DNA from: Apophysomyces variabilis
Lineage: Eukaryota > Mucoromycota > Mucoromycetes > Mucorales > Mucoraceae
Reading direction: 5' to 3'
Assembly: GCA_002749535.1 (NCBI GenBank)
Contig: MZZL01000394.1
Coordinates: forward strand, 186,001-250,000
DNA: 64,000 nucleotides
Each line of letters starts with the position of its first letter. The first letter of the stretch is position 1. A program made the position numbers and the translations under genes. Of the stretch, positions 36,569-48,209 are shown piece after piece. The notes under the pieces are model-generated. The model searched no databases, was not told the origin of the DNA, and saw nothing but the letters and a program-made list of their open reading frames with translations.

Positions 36569-39500
36569 ATGGGCGATGCCATCAGCCGTAGCCCCACTAA
36601 AAACTATGAGCAGTGCATGCAAACAGTGATTGCTGGGGCTAGAGGGCGACCAATATCAAAAGAGAACCGAAGCAAGGCGCTACAATGGTTGCAAGCAAGG
36701 GGTATACAAACCGTGTCTAAGCTTTTCAACACCTCTCCATTAGAGGCTGCCTTGTCTGTAGCTGTAGTGCGATGCTTAGGCGACAAGCAGCATGCTGTAT
36801 CCCTACGATTATCTGATAACCAAACCATTCCCGCAAATGGCCTTCTACGTCTGATTGCTATTGCCAAAATGTACAACATTCGGGTGTACCTGTTCTCCAC
36901 GCAGAGCAAACCTAAAGTGATTGGAAACAATCAGTCAGTCTATAACATGTCGCTTCTTCATGAAGTGGACTCTCATACGGGAACCAGTCGTTGGGTTCCT
37001 TTATATATCGCAAGGTTTACCTCTCCGAAGCTACCGGGTCCTGAAACCACAATCGAAAAATCACCTTTTATATCACCTGCTGCGACCATGAAAAATGTCG
37101 TGGGAGAGCGAAGGAAGAAAAAACAACGTGCACCACTTGGTGTGACAGAAGAAGTTATTAAGGATGAGTTACGAAAAGAAATGTAAGCATGATCATTGTT
37201 TTTACTTGAACATCATCTAAATACATAATATCACAGCAATAAGAGGATACATTTGGAATTTTCCAGAATTACAAGAAACAAAAATCCAACTCGAGCTGCT
37301 TTAGAAAAATTCAAAGAGAAATTCATGAACCGAAACAAGACGCCTAAAGGTTTGATAACTAGCAGCGGAAGCTCGGATCATCTTTTCAAAACCTTGAAAG
37401 AGAAATACGGTACAAAGGCTTCTCCATCTGCTCTTGAACAACATTTCAAAGGCCCGGATAAACCTGTGTTGCTCTGGAACGATATGGCAAGATTTTTTTA
37501 TCGCAATCAGTTGAAAAAGATCACTGATCACGAAATACAAGCTGCATCAGTCAAGGATTCCAAGAGAAAAGCAAGTGATATACACGGTGATGATAGTGAA
37601 GGTGATAACAGAAGTGGTGACGAGCCAAGTGAAGACGAGGAGCAAAGCGATGACGAAGACGATAACCATCAAGAGTACGTTCGTGTGGCTACCACAACTT
37701 TGCGAAAACTTGTTCGCCCAGATATCGATCTTGATACTGTAAGATCCCGCTTGGTGATGACACAGGAATCAAATTCGAGAGTGATAAGCAATATGGAAAC
37801 TGTTTTATCTCATTTTACGGATATGGTTTGTCGTTTGACATGTTTACTACCGGGAAGTTAAACATCTCCTCGTTAGGTACTTCGCGGCGACGTGTACCAA
37901 TTCATTGGATATGACAATTACAGTACTCAAATCAACCTAGCAGACGTTTTCCCTGCTGATTACGACTTTGGCGATCATAAAGCTAAACACAGTATAGTCT
38001 CTCTGCCTTTTATTAATGCAGACGCCGCTGTCGATTCAAACATATTCACTTTTGCTCAGTTCCAAAACATGTTCTACAGCACAGTTGGCGGTATATACAC
38101 AGAGCAGATGTACGTTTTACATTTATAGTAATCTTGCTAATTCTTTTTTCGGCTGCAGACCTAAACCATGGTTTAGCATAAATGGTGTGCTATCCTCCCT
38201 GGTCGATCCCAACGATGATGCTGTAGCGTCACAGTTTCAAGCCGATTCTTTAAGGGCGTTGTATACTGCGGCGAACAATCTCTACAGTGGTTCCTTATAT
38301 CCAAGATCTCTTGCCAATGTCATCCGTCTGTTGCTCCGTGTAAATTTAGCGCCACGTCGCATGTCCAAATACATGCAGCTTGTGAAGGAAAAAGCCGAAG
38401 AAAAGAAGGATCGCCAAGAACAGCGACAAGATTTAAGGTCTAATGTACAAAGACGGCGCAATCGATCGTACTGGACCAAGGAACTGAAGAAAGCATACAT
38501 GAATGGTCGTCCCGATAATGTGGTCGAAACTATTCAACGCAAGATTGCTGATAATTTACCTCGAAAAGATCGAACAGAGGACCAGAAGAAATCGAATGAA
38601 GAGGAAATTAAAAGTCAAAAAGCTGACGATGAGTACGAAGCTTTTAGGCTTGATCAAGCAGAGGATGACCTGGTCAATGATTCTGAAGGTGACGAAGATA
38701 CGGCAGCTACTACTAGTAGCCAAGCTCCAATAACCAGTAAGGAAACCAGTGCTCGTACTATTCGTACACTAGTTGCAATTGTTCGTATGCTGGTCGAATC
38801 CCCCCTGATCAAACGTACTATAAGTGCAAAAGACGTCGCAGACGCTGTCCATACGGGTACTATATTGACCATAACCGAGCAACAAGTGGCTGCCAAAGTT
38901 GCCAACTTCCTGAAACCATACACACCACGCAGAAATGAACCTGATGAACCTCCAGCAAAGCATATACTTACCGTATTGCCTATTGCGGCATTATCGAACG
39001 TAGTCAGTACTATCTTGGGCATGCAAGATCGTGTCAACAAGCTGACGATCGAAACAAGTAACAAATGGGCTTTGCCAGTGAAAGCAGACGGCATTTACAA
39101 AATCATGATTGATGCATTTGATATACCTACAAACAGACAAGGGGAATTCATCACTAGTGGGCTTCAAGCGAGGACTGAAAAAGAAACCGTCTTTAAAGCA
39201 TTTTTCCAGATGGACAAAATACATCGCATGATGAATCGGCGTCATTTATTTTTCCGTTGGAGACTTGTCTTTGTGAACGAGTGGACTGTACGAGTCGTAG
39301 GGACTATCAACCGAAACACACCACATCAAGTAAGTGAATAATACGAGTCGAAGGCATTGTTAATTGATACAAACTTTAGGTATCTGCACTTCAAGAACGT
39401 CGAAATAATCAAAGATTCGTGGAACCCGAGATAGAACTCACGCTCAGCAAAGCTCAGTTGCAGGAGAGAATTGATCGCACACAAGCAAGCATACTCGGTT

Positions 39501-40756
39501 TGGAGCAACAATTGAAGCCAATACAAAAGGAAATAGGTGCCTTGGAAAAAGAGCGGATGAATCACAGCACATCAGCTCATGGACGTACAAATAGCACGGC
39601 ATACCGAAAACTGAAACAAACCCGGCAACAAATCCGATCTAAACAAAATACTGCCATTGTCCTACAAGAAAAGCTCAAGCAAGCTCGACGGGATCGTTAC
39701 GTCCTTAACAAAGCGATGAGAGAAGTAAGCAGAAAAGGGAAGGGCAAAGAGAAAAGAAGCGCTTCAACAAGTCGCTCCCGAAAGCGAAAGCGCAAAAAGC
39801 AAAAGCGCAGTAGCCAAGCAACGTCATCTGCCAAAGCAAAGATCACCGAAGGGTATATGCCACAGGTAAGTACACTTTAATCTGAAGAGATCATGAAAGA
39901 TTGATAACGATTTTAGATGCTGTCTCTCCTGAAGCCACTTTTTGAGAAGAATTCGATCCCTGTTTGCGGCGTTGATCCCGGTATCCGGACCACCGGTGTG
40001 TCAACAAGTACGACATCTGCATGGATGATACAACGGATACGGGACTTTACCAGTAACACAACGACAGAGCTACGGCACGATATTTATAATACCGGGAGTC
40101 TCCGAGCATCAGCTGTCAACCATCACTCGCGCTCGAGCAGATATCGTTTGCGCAGAGAACGAGCCAAGAATGCTGAGAAAGAGGGAACCGAAGCTGAGAA
40201 CAGGAGAATTGAACGTGAAAAGCGTACTAGAGAGGTGTTTACCCAGAAAGCATACCACAAGTATGCTGACATCGAACGTATGCACTTCCCCCCAGACATG
40301 ATTTTTCAAAAAGCTGTTCATTTTTACGGCCATTGGCAGCCCACCAATTCTCGCATTCGAGGACATGCTCGCAGGGGACTCAAACGGTTACGTGGAGTAC
40401 AACGACGAAAAGGCTTGGTAGTTATTGTGAACGAGTACAACACTAGTAAGACATGCCACTGGTGTCTCAAGCCTCTACAGTTACAGAAATACCGAGGGAA
40501 GGACGGCAAGGTCAGGAAGTGTAATGGAGCTGTCTGCTGCGTCAACCCCAACTGTGTTACCGTCGTCAACGGCTGTAGCACGATGAACCGGGATGGCAAT
40601 GCGTCGAAGAACATTGCACTCAAAGGCGTATCCATGATTGTCTCAAGTGATGGAAGTCCAATCCCGGTGTTCAACTCTCAATACTCAAGCAATTACAAGC
40701 TTGCACAACAATTTGCTAGTCAACCAACTCCGGTTCGACTTCTGCATGGCCCGTGA
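36569..40756 (+). CDS. Fanzor-family (TnpB-like) RuvC nuclease with long N-terminal extension
   Basis: Fanzors are eukaryotic TnpB relatives; characterised ones are RNA-guided DNA endonucleases. Six exons: 36569-37182, 37237-37825, 37877-38109, 38159-39329, 39380-39865, 39917-40756; all phases agree, giving about 1,310 residues. The last exon carries the nuclease core: RuvC-I GVDPGIRTTGVST (Asp about 1051), VIVNEYNTSKTCHWC (Glu about 1204, at the position used by the rearranged Fanzor catalytic site), and MNRDGNASKNI (Asp about 1257), with a zinc finger of two cysteine pairs between the last two. Exon 5 is a long coiled coil with a lysine/arginine-rich tail, probably nuclear-localising and RNA-binding. 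Exons 1-4 are acidic/mixed, with no domain I can name firmly. Characterised Fanzors are usually much shorter. A second frame near the 3' end plus an intron (40771-40814) could supply a different tail ending SVYATYGCGN. Confidence 0.82.
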
Positions 40757-41186
40757 AAGGCAATTACCTAGTAAGTACAAGCACTGCTCTATATCGGTGA
40801 CTGATTTTTTGCAGATACTCCGTCGGTATATGCGACCTATGGTTGCGGTAACTAAATGTTAACTCTCACTGTCAAATTTTTTTACGAGATTTGACGAACA
40901 GACGGTGCAATGAGCTGTATACTTGACTCTATGGCGCCAGACATGGAGCAAAGTAATTGTGAAAACATGTTCCAGGAATGAAAAGTTTGTATGTTCGTCC
41001 TAGATATTTCAACGTTCTATAGTGCCCAAATGTTCACCTATATGTCACATATGTCTTCCTTACCTTTTTGCCAATATATAGAAGAGATTCAGCCATGTTC
41101 TTCCTGGGAAAGAACCGAATGCCCACGGCAAGTCTTTTATCTTGTTCCAAGAAAGCCTTGACAGCTTCGATTCTCACTGTCACTTT
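40757..41186. other. 3' flank of the Fanzor-type gene
   Basis: The first 100 bp contain a GT-AG intron-like segment (about 40771-40814) and an open frame ending at 40853 that reads ARERQLPNTPSVYATYGCGN when spliced, out of phase with the annotated final exon. The remainder is AT-rich with no gene. By analogy with TnpB/Fanzor loci, a guide RNA could start or end in this flank, but I see no definite RNA structure. Confidence 0.4.
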
Positions 41187-41885
41187 GGTATATGTTGCTG
41201 TCGTAGTGTGACTTCCTAGTACTTGTGTTTTACGAACAGGATGATTGGAATTTACGTGTTTTTCTATCTACAGTGAATATCTCTAGTTTGGAACACCAAC
41301 TATACCTCTTCTCTAAATCAGAGATCTATCACCGAGGATGAAGACAAGGTGACACTGCTCTACCGCAGTTATTACACCTGTGTTATATGTGTATAGAAAA
41401 AGGGACGGATAGAATCCTTTGAGACTGTTGGATATCTTTATTTCATTCAACTTGTCTGCCTATTTATAATTATTTGATCTTCTGCGGGATTTGTAATTAG
41501 TGAACGTTCTTCTCGGCGATAGGTGTATGATTTAGCTAAGTGTAATAACTGCGGTAGAGCAGTGTCACCTTGTCTTCATCCTCGGTGATAGATCTCTGAT
41601 TTAGAGAGGAGGTATAGTTGGTGTTCCAAACTAGAGATATTCACTGTAGATAGAAAAACACGTAAATTCCGATCATCCTGTTCGTAAAACACAAGTACTA
41701 GGAAGTCACACTACGACAGCGACATATACCACAACACCTAGCTAAATCATGTACCTATCGCCGAAAAGAACGTTCACTGATTACAAATCCCGCAGAAGAT
41801 CAAATAATTATAAATAGGAAGACAAGTTGAACGAAATAAAAACATGTAACAGTCTCAAAGGATTCTATCAGTCCCTTTTTCTATA
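41187..41885. repeat. Two interleaved inverted repeats (order A-B-A'-B')
   Basis: Segment A (41187-41377) is matched in reverse complement by A' (41540-41730), and segment B (41392-41541) by B' (41733-41885), all at high identity with few substitutions. A ends and A' begins with a motif of the form CACTGC...GCAGTTATTACAC (reverse-complemented in A'). The order A-B-A'-B' is not a simple palindrome (which would be A-B-B'-A'); it looks like a palindrome whose second half is circularly permuted. The block has no ORF. It is probably a decayed foldback/MITE-type element or a rearranged pair of copies, located between the Fanzor-type gene and the DNA methyltransferase gene. Confidence 0.85.
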
Positions 41886-41964
41886 AACATATAATACATG
41901 TCCTATAGAGTAGCTTTTCCTTTTTTTTTAACAAATATGGAAACAGAGAAACATGACACACGTT

Positions 41965-42577
41965 TTAATAGTACACATATTTTTTTTATGTTGCAATTTA
42001 ATTACTCATCAAGATAACTTTCTGTAGGCCTATATATAATGCTGCCGTTCGTTATTGCTATTCCGTCTTAGGCATGTTAACATGTTAGCTTTTAGTACGT
42101 TTTACAAATTATTATCTTTAAAAACTATGCTTTTTTAGCCTTCAGTAATTAGGTAAGATTATATAGGTTCAATCGTAAAGTTAGCTACAGTACCTGTTAG
42201 TACGTTATATTATATATCTTCAATAAAACAAAAATATTTGTTTTCTCTATATATAAGGCTAAAGAACTGTCCTTGTACATGATAAAGAAGTGTATTTTAT
42301 TGGCTAAAATAATGAATGCAATGAAAAGAGCATCCAATTGGAAAGACTAGATAAGAATCATTAGCTCCAATAGAATGTATCATTGTAAGCAAGTTAATCC
42401 AATAAAAGGGCTTAAAGAAAAGAACATGGTCGAATAGAATTCTAATGTTAATTGTTAAGTGCATACAACTTAGTCCAAGAGCATTAATGTAATTACGTCT
42501 GACACACACTGTTATCCAATTAATAAAGGTATAGAAGGTGGGTAAAATGTGGGTAAAACGTCCTTTGAACTGCAGTG
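41965..42577 (+). repeat. Long repeat copy R1 (direct partner of 49517-50126)
   Basis: About 613 bp that reappears in the same orientation at 49517-50126 with only a few substitutions and small indels. It ends in aactgcagtg, whose reverse complement (cactgcagtt) resembles the terminus of the 48210-49513 element, so R1 is probably one end of a terminal-inverted-repeat transposon. The upstream 60 bp (41905-41964) also match the inverted copy at about 48885-48946, so R1 extends slightly further than the shared direct part. An antisense 70-codon frame inside is open in both direct copies, but this follows from their near-identity. Confidence 0.9.
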
Positions 42578-43677
42578 TTAGCTCCTCAAGAAAACTCCAT
42601 GGTAAAAGGTTTACAGCACTTTTTTGCTTTTTCTTGTAAAGCTTCCTGCTTTTTCCGCTTACAGTATTTTGATTTAGCTGAATTACCTGTTTTATGCCTT
42701 CACTAGAGGTTATAGCAAATATTTTACAATAATACCAGTATATATCTTTCCTACCTAGTCACCAGAGTTACTATCCTATACTGCCAATTTTGTAAGAGTT
42801 CCCTCAATATTAACATTTAGCCGCTTTTATTTATTGTCAATGCTTACAGCATCTTCTAATACAGCATCTTTAGAAGGTTGCTCCACTTGTATTTCTCTTT
42901 TGGGTCCAAATTTTCCTTCAACCCTCCTTTGCTTCTTAGCTGACGCGCTTCTTACTTTAGGTCTTTCCATGGTTTAGTAAGAGAACTCTTGCTGTCAAAG
43001 GAAATTTTTTTTTCTGTACCTCATCTGACTTTCAAACGTCGGTAAATAAATGTACGCGTTTTTATTGGTCGGTAGAAGTGTTACAAACTTTAGATACTGG
43101 ACAATTGTGCGAGCATACCTATGAAATTTCCTAATCTTTGACCGTTAATATCCCTCCCTCTCAGTTTTTGTCTGATAAAAACTCTGAGCTGTTCATTCGA
43201 TTAGGATTAAAGAGATCTATCGTTTGAACTGAATTAATTTTTATTTTGCAAAGTTTGGAAAATTTTATTAGCATTCCAAGAATTCATAAAATTATTTGTA
43301 ACTCTAAGCGATTTGCACCATAACACCGTATTACTTGCTATTGTTTTATTTAAAACTAAAATCAAACTGAAAAGAAATATAATATATAGCTAGAGTTTTT
43401 TCTTTAAAGCTTAGAGCGTCTTGTTGCAGCACTGTCCTATGACAGGATTTATTTCATTATTTGCACAAAGCTATTTTATTTGCTGGCATGAAAGCACCTT
43501 TTTTATCAACAAAAGCCATCTTTCGGGAACATATAAAAATGACATTTCAATAGTCATGACTGCATGCAAAGACCATCACTTAAGCAGTCACCTGGCGGTT
43601 TCAGGAACTTAAGTCGTCGCTTAAGTCTTCAGAAGGTACACGGTCAACTTAGGCTTTTTCATTGAGAACCAACAGTC
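42578..43677. other. Region between repeat R1 and methyltransferase gene
   Basis: About 1.1 kb of AT-rich DNA containing the weak 47-codon frame described separately and the promoter and leader of the methyltransferase gene. No other gene is supported. Confidence 0.4.
42827..42970 (-). CDS. Possible small basic ORF (47 residues)
   Basis: An ATG-started frame too short for usual cut-offs. It begins MERPKVRSASAKKQRRVEGK, strongly basic, then turns acidic (EQPSKDAVLEDAVSIDNK). It lies between the right end of repeat R1 and the methyltransferase gene. It could be the first exon of a degraded transposon protein or chance; I do not recognise a family and no splice partner was confirmed. Confidence 0.2.
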   Translation of the reverse strand: MERPKVRSASAKKQRRVEGKFGPKREIQVEQPSKDAVLEDAVSIDNK

Positions 43678-46600
43678 ATGCAAGACGATGGACGTACCGT
43701 GTTGGAATTAAAGGATCTGAAAAAACAGCAAGTCGAAGTCATAGTAAGTCACTCGCATTTGAATCTAGCGGTGCAAAACGATTTATATAATCCAGGTCCC
43801 ATTCGTTTCACGCGTGCATGTACTCGATTACTGTAATGAAGATGACAACGCATCGAGGAAAAAGAGGCGCATACCACTACCGGAGAGCATTGCTTTAAAG
43901 GAATTCGCTGCTGAAGAAGAATTCCACACCATACAGTCAGACCAAGAGTACCTGGAATATGAACTACATGATTTCATTGTCTATGATAAGAACGATAAAC
44001 TAATCGAATTGAGCGAGAAATTCGGGACCGCTTATTTTAAGGGAGAAATTCGAAACGCTGTAGGCAGCAAAAAGTTCGTTGTCGATGTTCCGTTCAGAAA
44101 TTATGCCTTAGGCGACTTGGAGATTGATCAGACAGAGCCTGTTATTTGGATCGAAAATACTTTCATTTACAACAAAGTTTATTACAAAATTGGAAAACCT
44201 CACACATCTTATGAAGGGCTGTTTGCCAAATTTAAGTGGCGTGCGTTACTTGTAAAAATTACACTGTATGGCTCTCTTTCATTCAATTATTGATCATTTT
44301 TAACTCCTTTATACCAGGAATTTTATTGAAAAATATGCCGATGTGACATTGACTGACACAAGCTTGGGCGGGCGTCTAAATCAATTTTTGGCTGATATTT
44401 ACCCTGATAAAGGTAAATGTATTTGAATTAATACATACTCGTCATTGATAAATTCATTTTAGAATGGATAAACTGTGATTTCCGCCCTCATATTATTGCT
44501 AATGCAAGATTGATTCTATGGCAGATACATGGGGTGACGTGTACTTCAATATCAATATATATACTTACGACTACCATTGGGCAATTTATAGCTGCGAAAT
44601 GAAGATTCAGATGAAGAAGACAGATCAAATATAGACTCCCATATATTTTGGGACGGTAAGTAAACATTGTATCAAATTATGCATATGTTTATAAGGTTTG
44701 AATGCAAAACCAGACCCTATCTTCTTTAAAGCAAAGGCCGTTATTATGAATGAGCAGGTTAATAGGATATATCTGCTTATCTACTTTTATCTACCGCTAT
44801 TAACATTGATTTATAGAGTCGCTCGTCAAATGCTTGGCAAACTGAGGATACAGTGGTAACTCCATTGGTGTATAAATTTTTTAAACCAATCTTTGGAAAA
44901 CATTTGAAATGTATTGGGCAACCAGGTAGTTATGCTTCTATAGTTCGTATATGTAGTTAATTAATCTGCCTTTTTTTAAGAACCTAAAAAGAACGCTTCA
45001 AAGGTCTGCGTTGTAGTTGTTGATCAAAAGAGAAATTATGGTCAAAGAAGAATACCCACTGTAGATAAGTGTGTCTTGACACGTTGTACAAAAGATAAGG
45101 GCCGCCAGTTGTACAAAGACCTCACTTTGGACGATACTGTTATAAACGTGGGTGATTGCGTGCAACTACTTTTAGAAGACAACACACTGGCCATTGCGTA
45201 ATTTGATTCTTTTATAAGGGACCATATATGATCTAACCTCGTGATATAGGCGTGTTACTTCAATATATCGTCTACTTGATGTAAATGACCAAGCTTATCA
45301 AGAGCCTCTTATCACAGTAAACTGGTTATACCAAGGACAAGAAACAGTATTAGGAAGCATATGTGATGTCTCTGACTCTTTCTCCAAGCAAGAGGTACTA
45401 ATTTGGCACGATATTGTCATGATATACTGAAGAAAATATGATTGCTTTCTAGCTATGGTATTCACACCATTGCGAATGTGAATCTGAAAATATATATCCT
45501 GTCACTGTAATTTATTCCAAGGTAAATGTGACCTTTTTACCATCGTCTGTTCCAGGTAATAAACATGCTAAAAGATTACGGACTAAAAACGTATATAGAT
45601 TCTTCATATTACTATTACTGCAAGACGTTCTATGACCATAGAAGAGCAACATTTGAAGACTTGAAGCCTGAGCATTTATATATCAATCCTAGTTACAAAG
45701 TACGATGTGGCTGTTATAAGCCTTCCTTGCAGGACCATTACGAAGCGTTCATTCAGAAAAAAAAATTTAAAGATGTCATTTTGATCCCTGAAGAAGATGA
45801 TGCTTACGTTTTATATGAGATAGTCTCATTGACGATCTGTAAAGATAACTGGCGATCCTCAACAATGATTCTTCGCAAGTTTCCTTTGTATAGCAGTTTT
45901 TTCAAGGAACAAGCATCGAACAAACCGAATTCTATTGCTAAAGGGAAAAGGTGGTTTGCTAACGAGACTGTGTATACAGAGGAGCTCCTAGAACGAAATG
46001 TTGCTCAAACCTTGGAAACAATGTTGTCAGCGACCGAAGTGATCGATGGTGCCTATATTCAATTTTGGCGTCCAGATACACCTATGCCAAATAATCTGGC
46101 TCATAATGGCGCTGGCCACCATGTAGGTAGCTTTCTTTGAATATTAAAAGATACTCCTACCTACTCTTATATTCCTTAGTTTTTCTTTAACAAGATGTAC
46201 CATGCATTTAATGAAGCGCTTGAACCTATAGCAAGTAATTACGAGCTTTGGGCAAGGAAATATCCACCATGGAAAAGTAAATGCTCGAAGAAACTAGCAG
46301 TCCTTGATCTTTTCTGTGGCAGTGGTAATTTTGGGCATGGTCTTGAAGATTCTGGCATAGCAGAATGTCGATGGTATTATTTATATTGTTTGTACATGTT
46401 TCTAACGTTATTTTACAGGTCGGTAGACGTAGACTATCATGCTTTGCTAACGTATCGGTATAATCATGATCAAAATAAGAAACATGCATACCATAATAAA
46501 AGCGTGAATACGCTTTTAGAAGACTCTCTTAACGGGAAACATGTAGAAAATTGGCCAAAACCAGTAGGTTAAGCAGCCAAACCATTGCCACTTCCTTTTA

Positions 46601-48036
46601 CATAATCCTTGATAGGGCGAAGTTGGTCTAATCCTTGCTGGTAACCCATGTCAGGGATTCAGTCGTATGAATCAATTCTGCAACGAAGACAACTCAGTCC
46701 GAAAGAGGTAAACCGGAAATTCAAGGAATAAGACAGCTAATATAAGTATAAAGCTCTCTTTTCGCAAGCGTAGCTTCCTATATTGAGTACTATAAACCTT
46801 CTTACTTCCTATTAGAAAATGTAGCCAACCTCATACGGTTCAACTATATGGAAAGAAACGGAGAAAAAAGGTTTTATCCCCTTCATCATGCAATCGGAGT
46901 TTTTGTTGCATTAGGCTATCAAGTGAAATGGAGCGTTATCAATGCTGCTGGGCACGGGCTTGCACAGGTATTATACCAAACTCGATGAACTACCTTGTTC
47001 TTAGAAAGTTTATTTGCAATCAGACGCGGCATCGTCTATTCATCTGGGGTGCAGGCAAATACCACCATAACACTTCATGAAAACTAAACATCTGAACTGC
47101 CTATTAGCACGTGGAAACTCACTTCCTAGGATGCCACCTACATCTCATGCCTTTAATAGCAGCTTCTGGGTAAATGGCACTCCATTACCCGACAGCACAA
47201 AGTACAGAAATGTGTGGATGGCTTAATACTAAATAAGAAATAGATCGATTGGAATCACTACTATGTCCCATACAGCGTTTCCTTCTGTTACTATTCATGA
47301 TGTCATAGAAGATCTCCCTGCTATCGGCAATGGGGCCAAACCGGTGAGTGCAGTTGATATTTCCATTTGCAATGTTAACTAGGCTTCAGTGCTTTGAGTT
47401 TGTCGATCATATATGCCAAACGATTACACCTGAGATACAAATGATTATTAATGCTCTCCCAACTGAACCGTTTGGCATCAATCTGGCTTTGTTTCTTGAC
47501 AGTAACCCCAACCATCCACTCCTAAATTCCGTGTAAGTTTTGGAAATGTACGTGCGAGCGTGCGCTGACAGTAAATTAAATGTATCTTGAATAGTTATGT
47601 CAAGAAGTATGTAAAAGAGCATAAAGTGCATGGTCCTTACATGGGCAACTGTTTTAGATGGAATAAGAAGAGAAAAAGACATAGCGCCATCAAGTTTGTT
47701 GATTACGGTCGCGTACATCGATTGAAACCGATGCCAACGGTGCTGACTTCTTTTTGTTATTATGGTGTCAAATCGATGCCATGCTTTCATTATGAAGAAC
47801 CTCGGCCACTCACAATTCGTGAGCTGGCTAGAGCGCAAGGTAAAAGTGAAACGATGGATTATCTGTTGTTAATTCGTAATATCAACGATTGCAATCCAGG
47901 TTTCCTTGATACCGACGTCATTCTGGGGAATTATTCTGATAAACATCGAATTGTAGGAAATGCGGTGCCTCGTCCGTTGGCATTTGCTTTAGGTCTTCAA
48001 CTTGAATTGGCAGATTCTAGAAACGAACAGCTGTAG
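43678..48036 (+). CDS. DNA (cytosine-5) methyltransferase, DIM-2-like, with RFTS-like and BAH regions
   Basis: Transfers a methyl group from SAM to cytosine C5 in DNA. The gene starts at 43678 and has many short introns. Order of parts: a replication-foci-like region (YELHDFIVYDKNDKLIEL ... AYFKGEI), a BAH domain (VINVGDCVQLLLEDNTLAIARV ... ITVNWLYQGQETVL ... ELWYSHHC), a second BAH-like stretch around 45580-45900, then the catalytic domain. Motif I is DLFCGSGNFGHGLEDSG, motif IV is GNPCQGFSRMNQ (catalytic Cys in PCQ), motif VI is LLENV, motif VIII is QTRHRLF, motif IX-X is PRPLTIRELARAQG and HRIVGNAVPRPLA. The GSGNFGHGLE form and the LPRMPPTSHAF segment resemble fungal DIM-2 rather than Dnmt5. 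Splicing through introns at about 46974-47023 and 47049-47107 keeps the frame. All catalytic motifs are intact. Confidence 0.92.
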
Positions 48037-48209
48037 CGCGAAAGTATTCTTTTTTTCTTTCTTTTTTCTTTTTTTAGTTTCTGGTTTGCTTTGGCAGCTT
48101 TGGTCGGTAACCAATAAAATGAGTATATCTATACATAAAGGGGATATTGGTCTCGAAATGAATGTTCAAAGATCAGTATATTCTGTATTCCCTCCCCTTC
48201 AAGAGATAG

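Noticed and set aside
42297..42509. 70-codon antisense frame in R1, also open in R3 (49844-50068)
   Set aside because: The two frames agree because the repeats are nearly identical; the diverged inverted copy does not preserve it convincingly, so coding is not supported.
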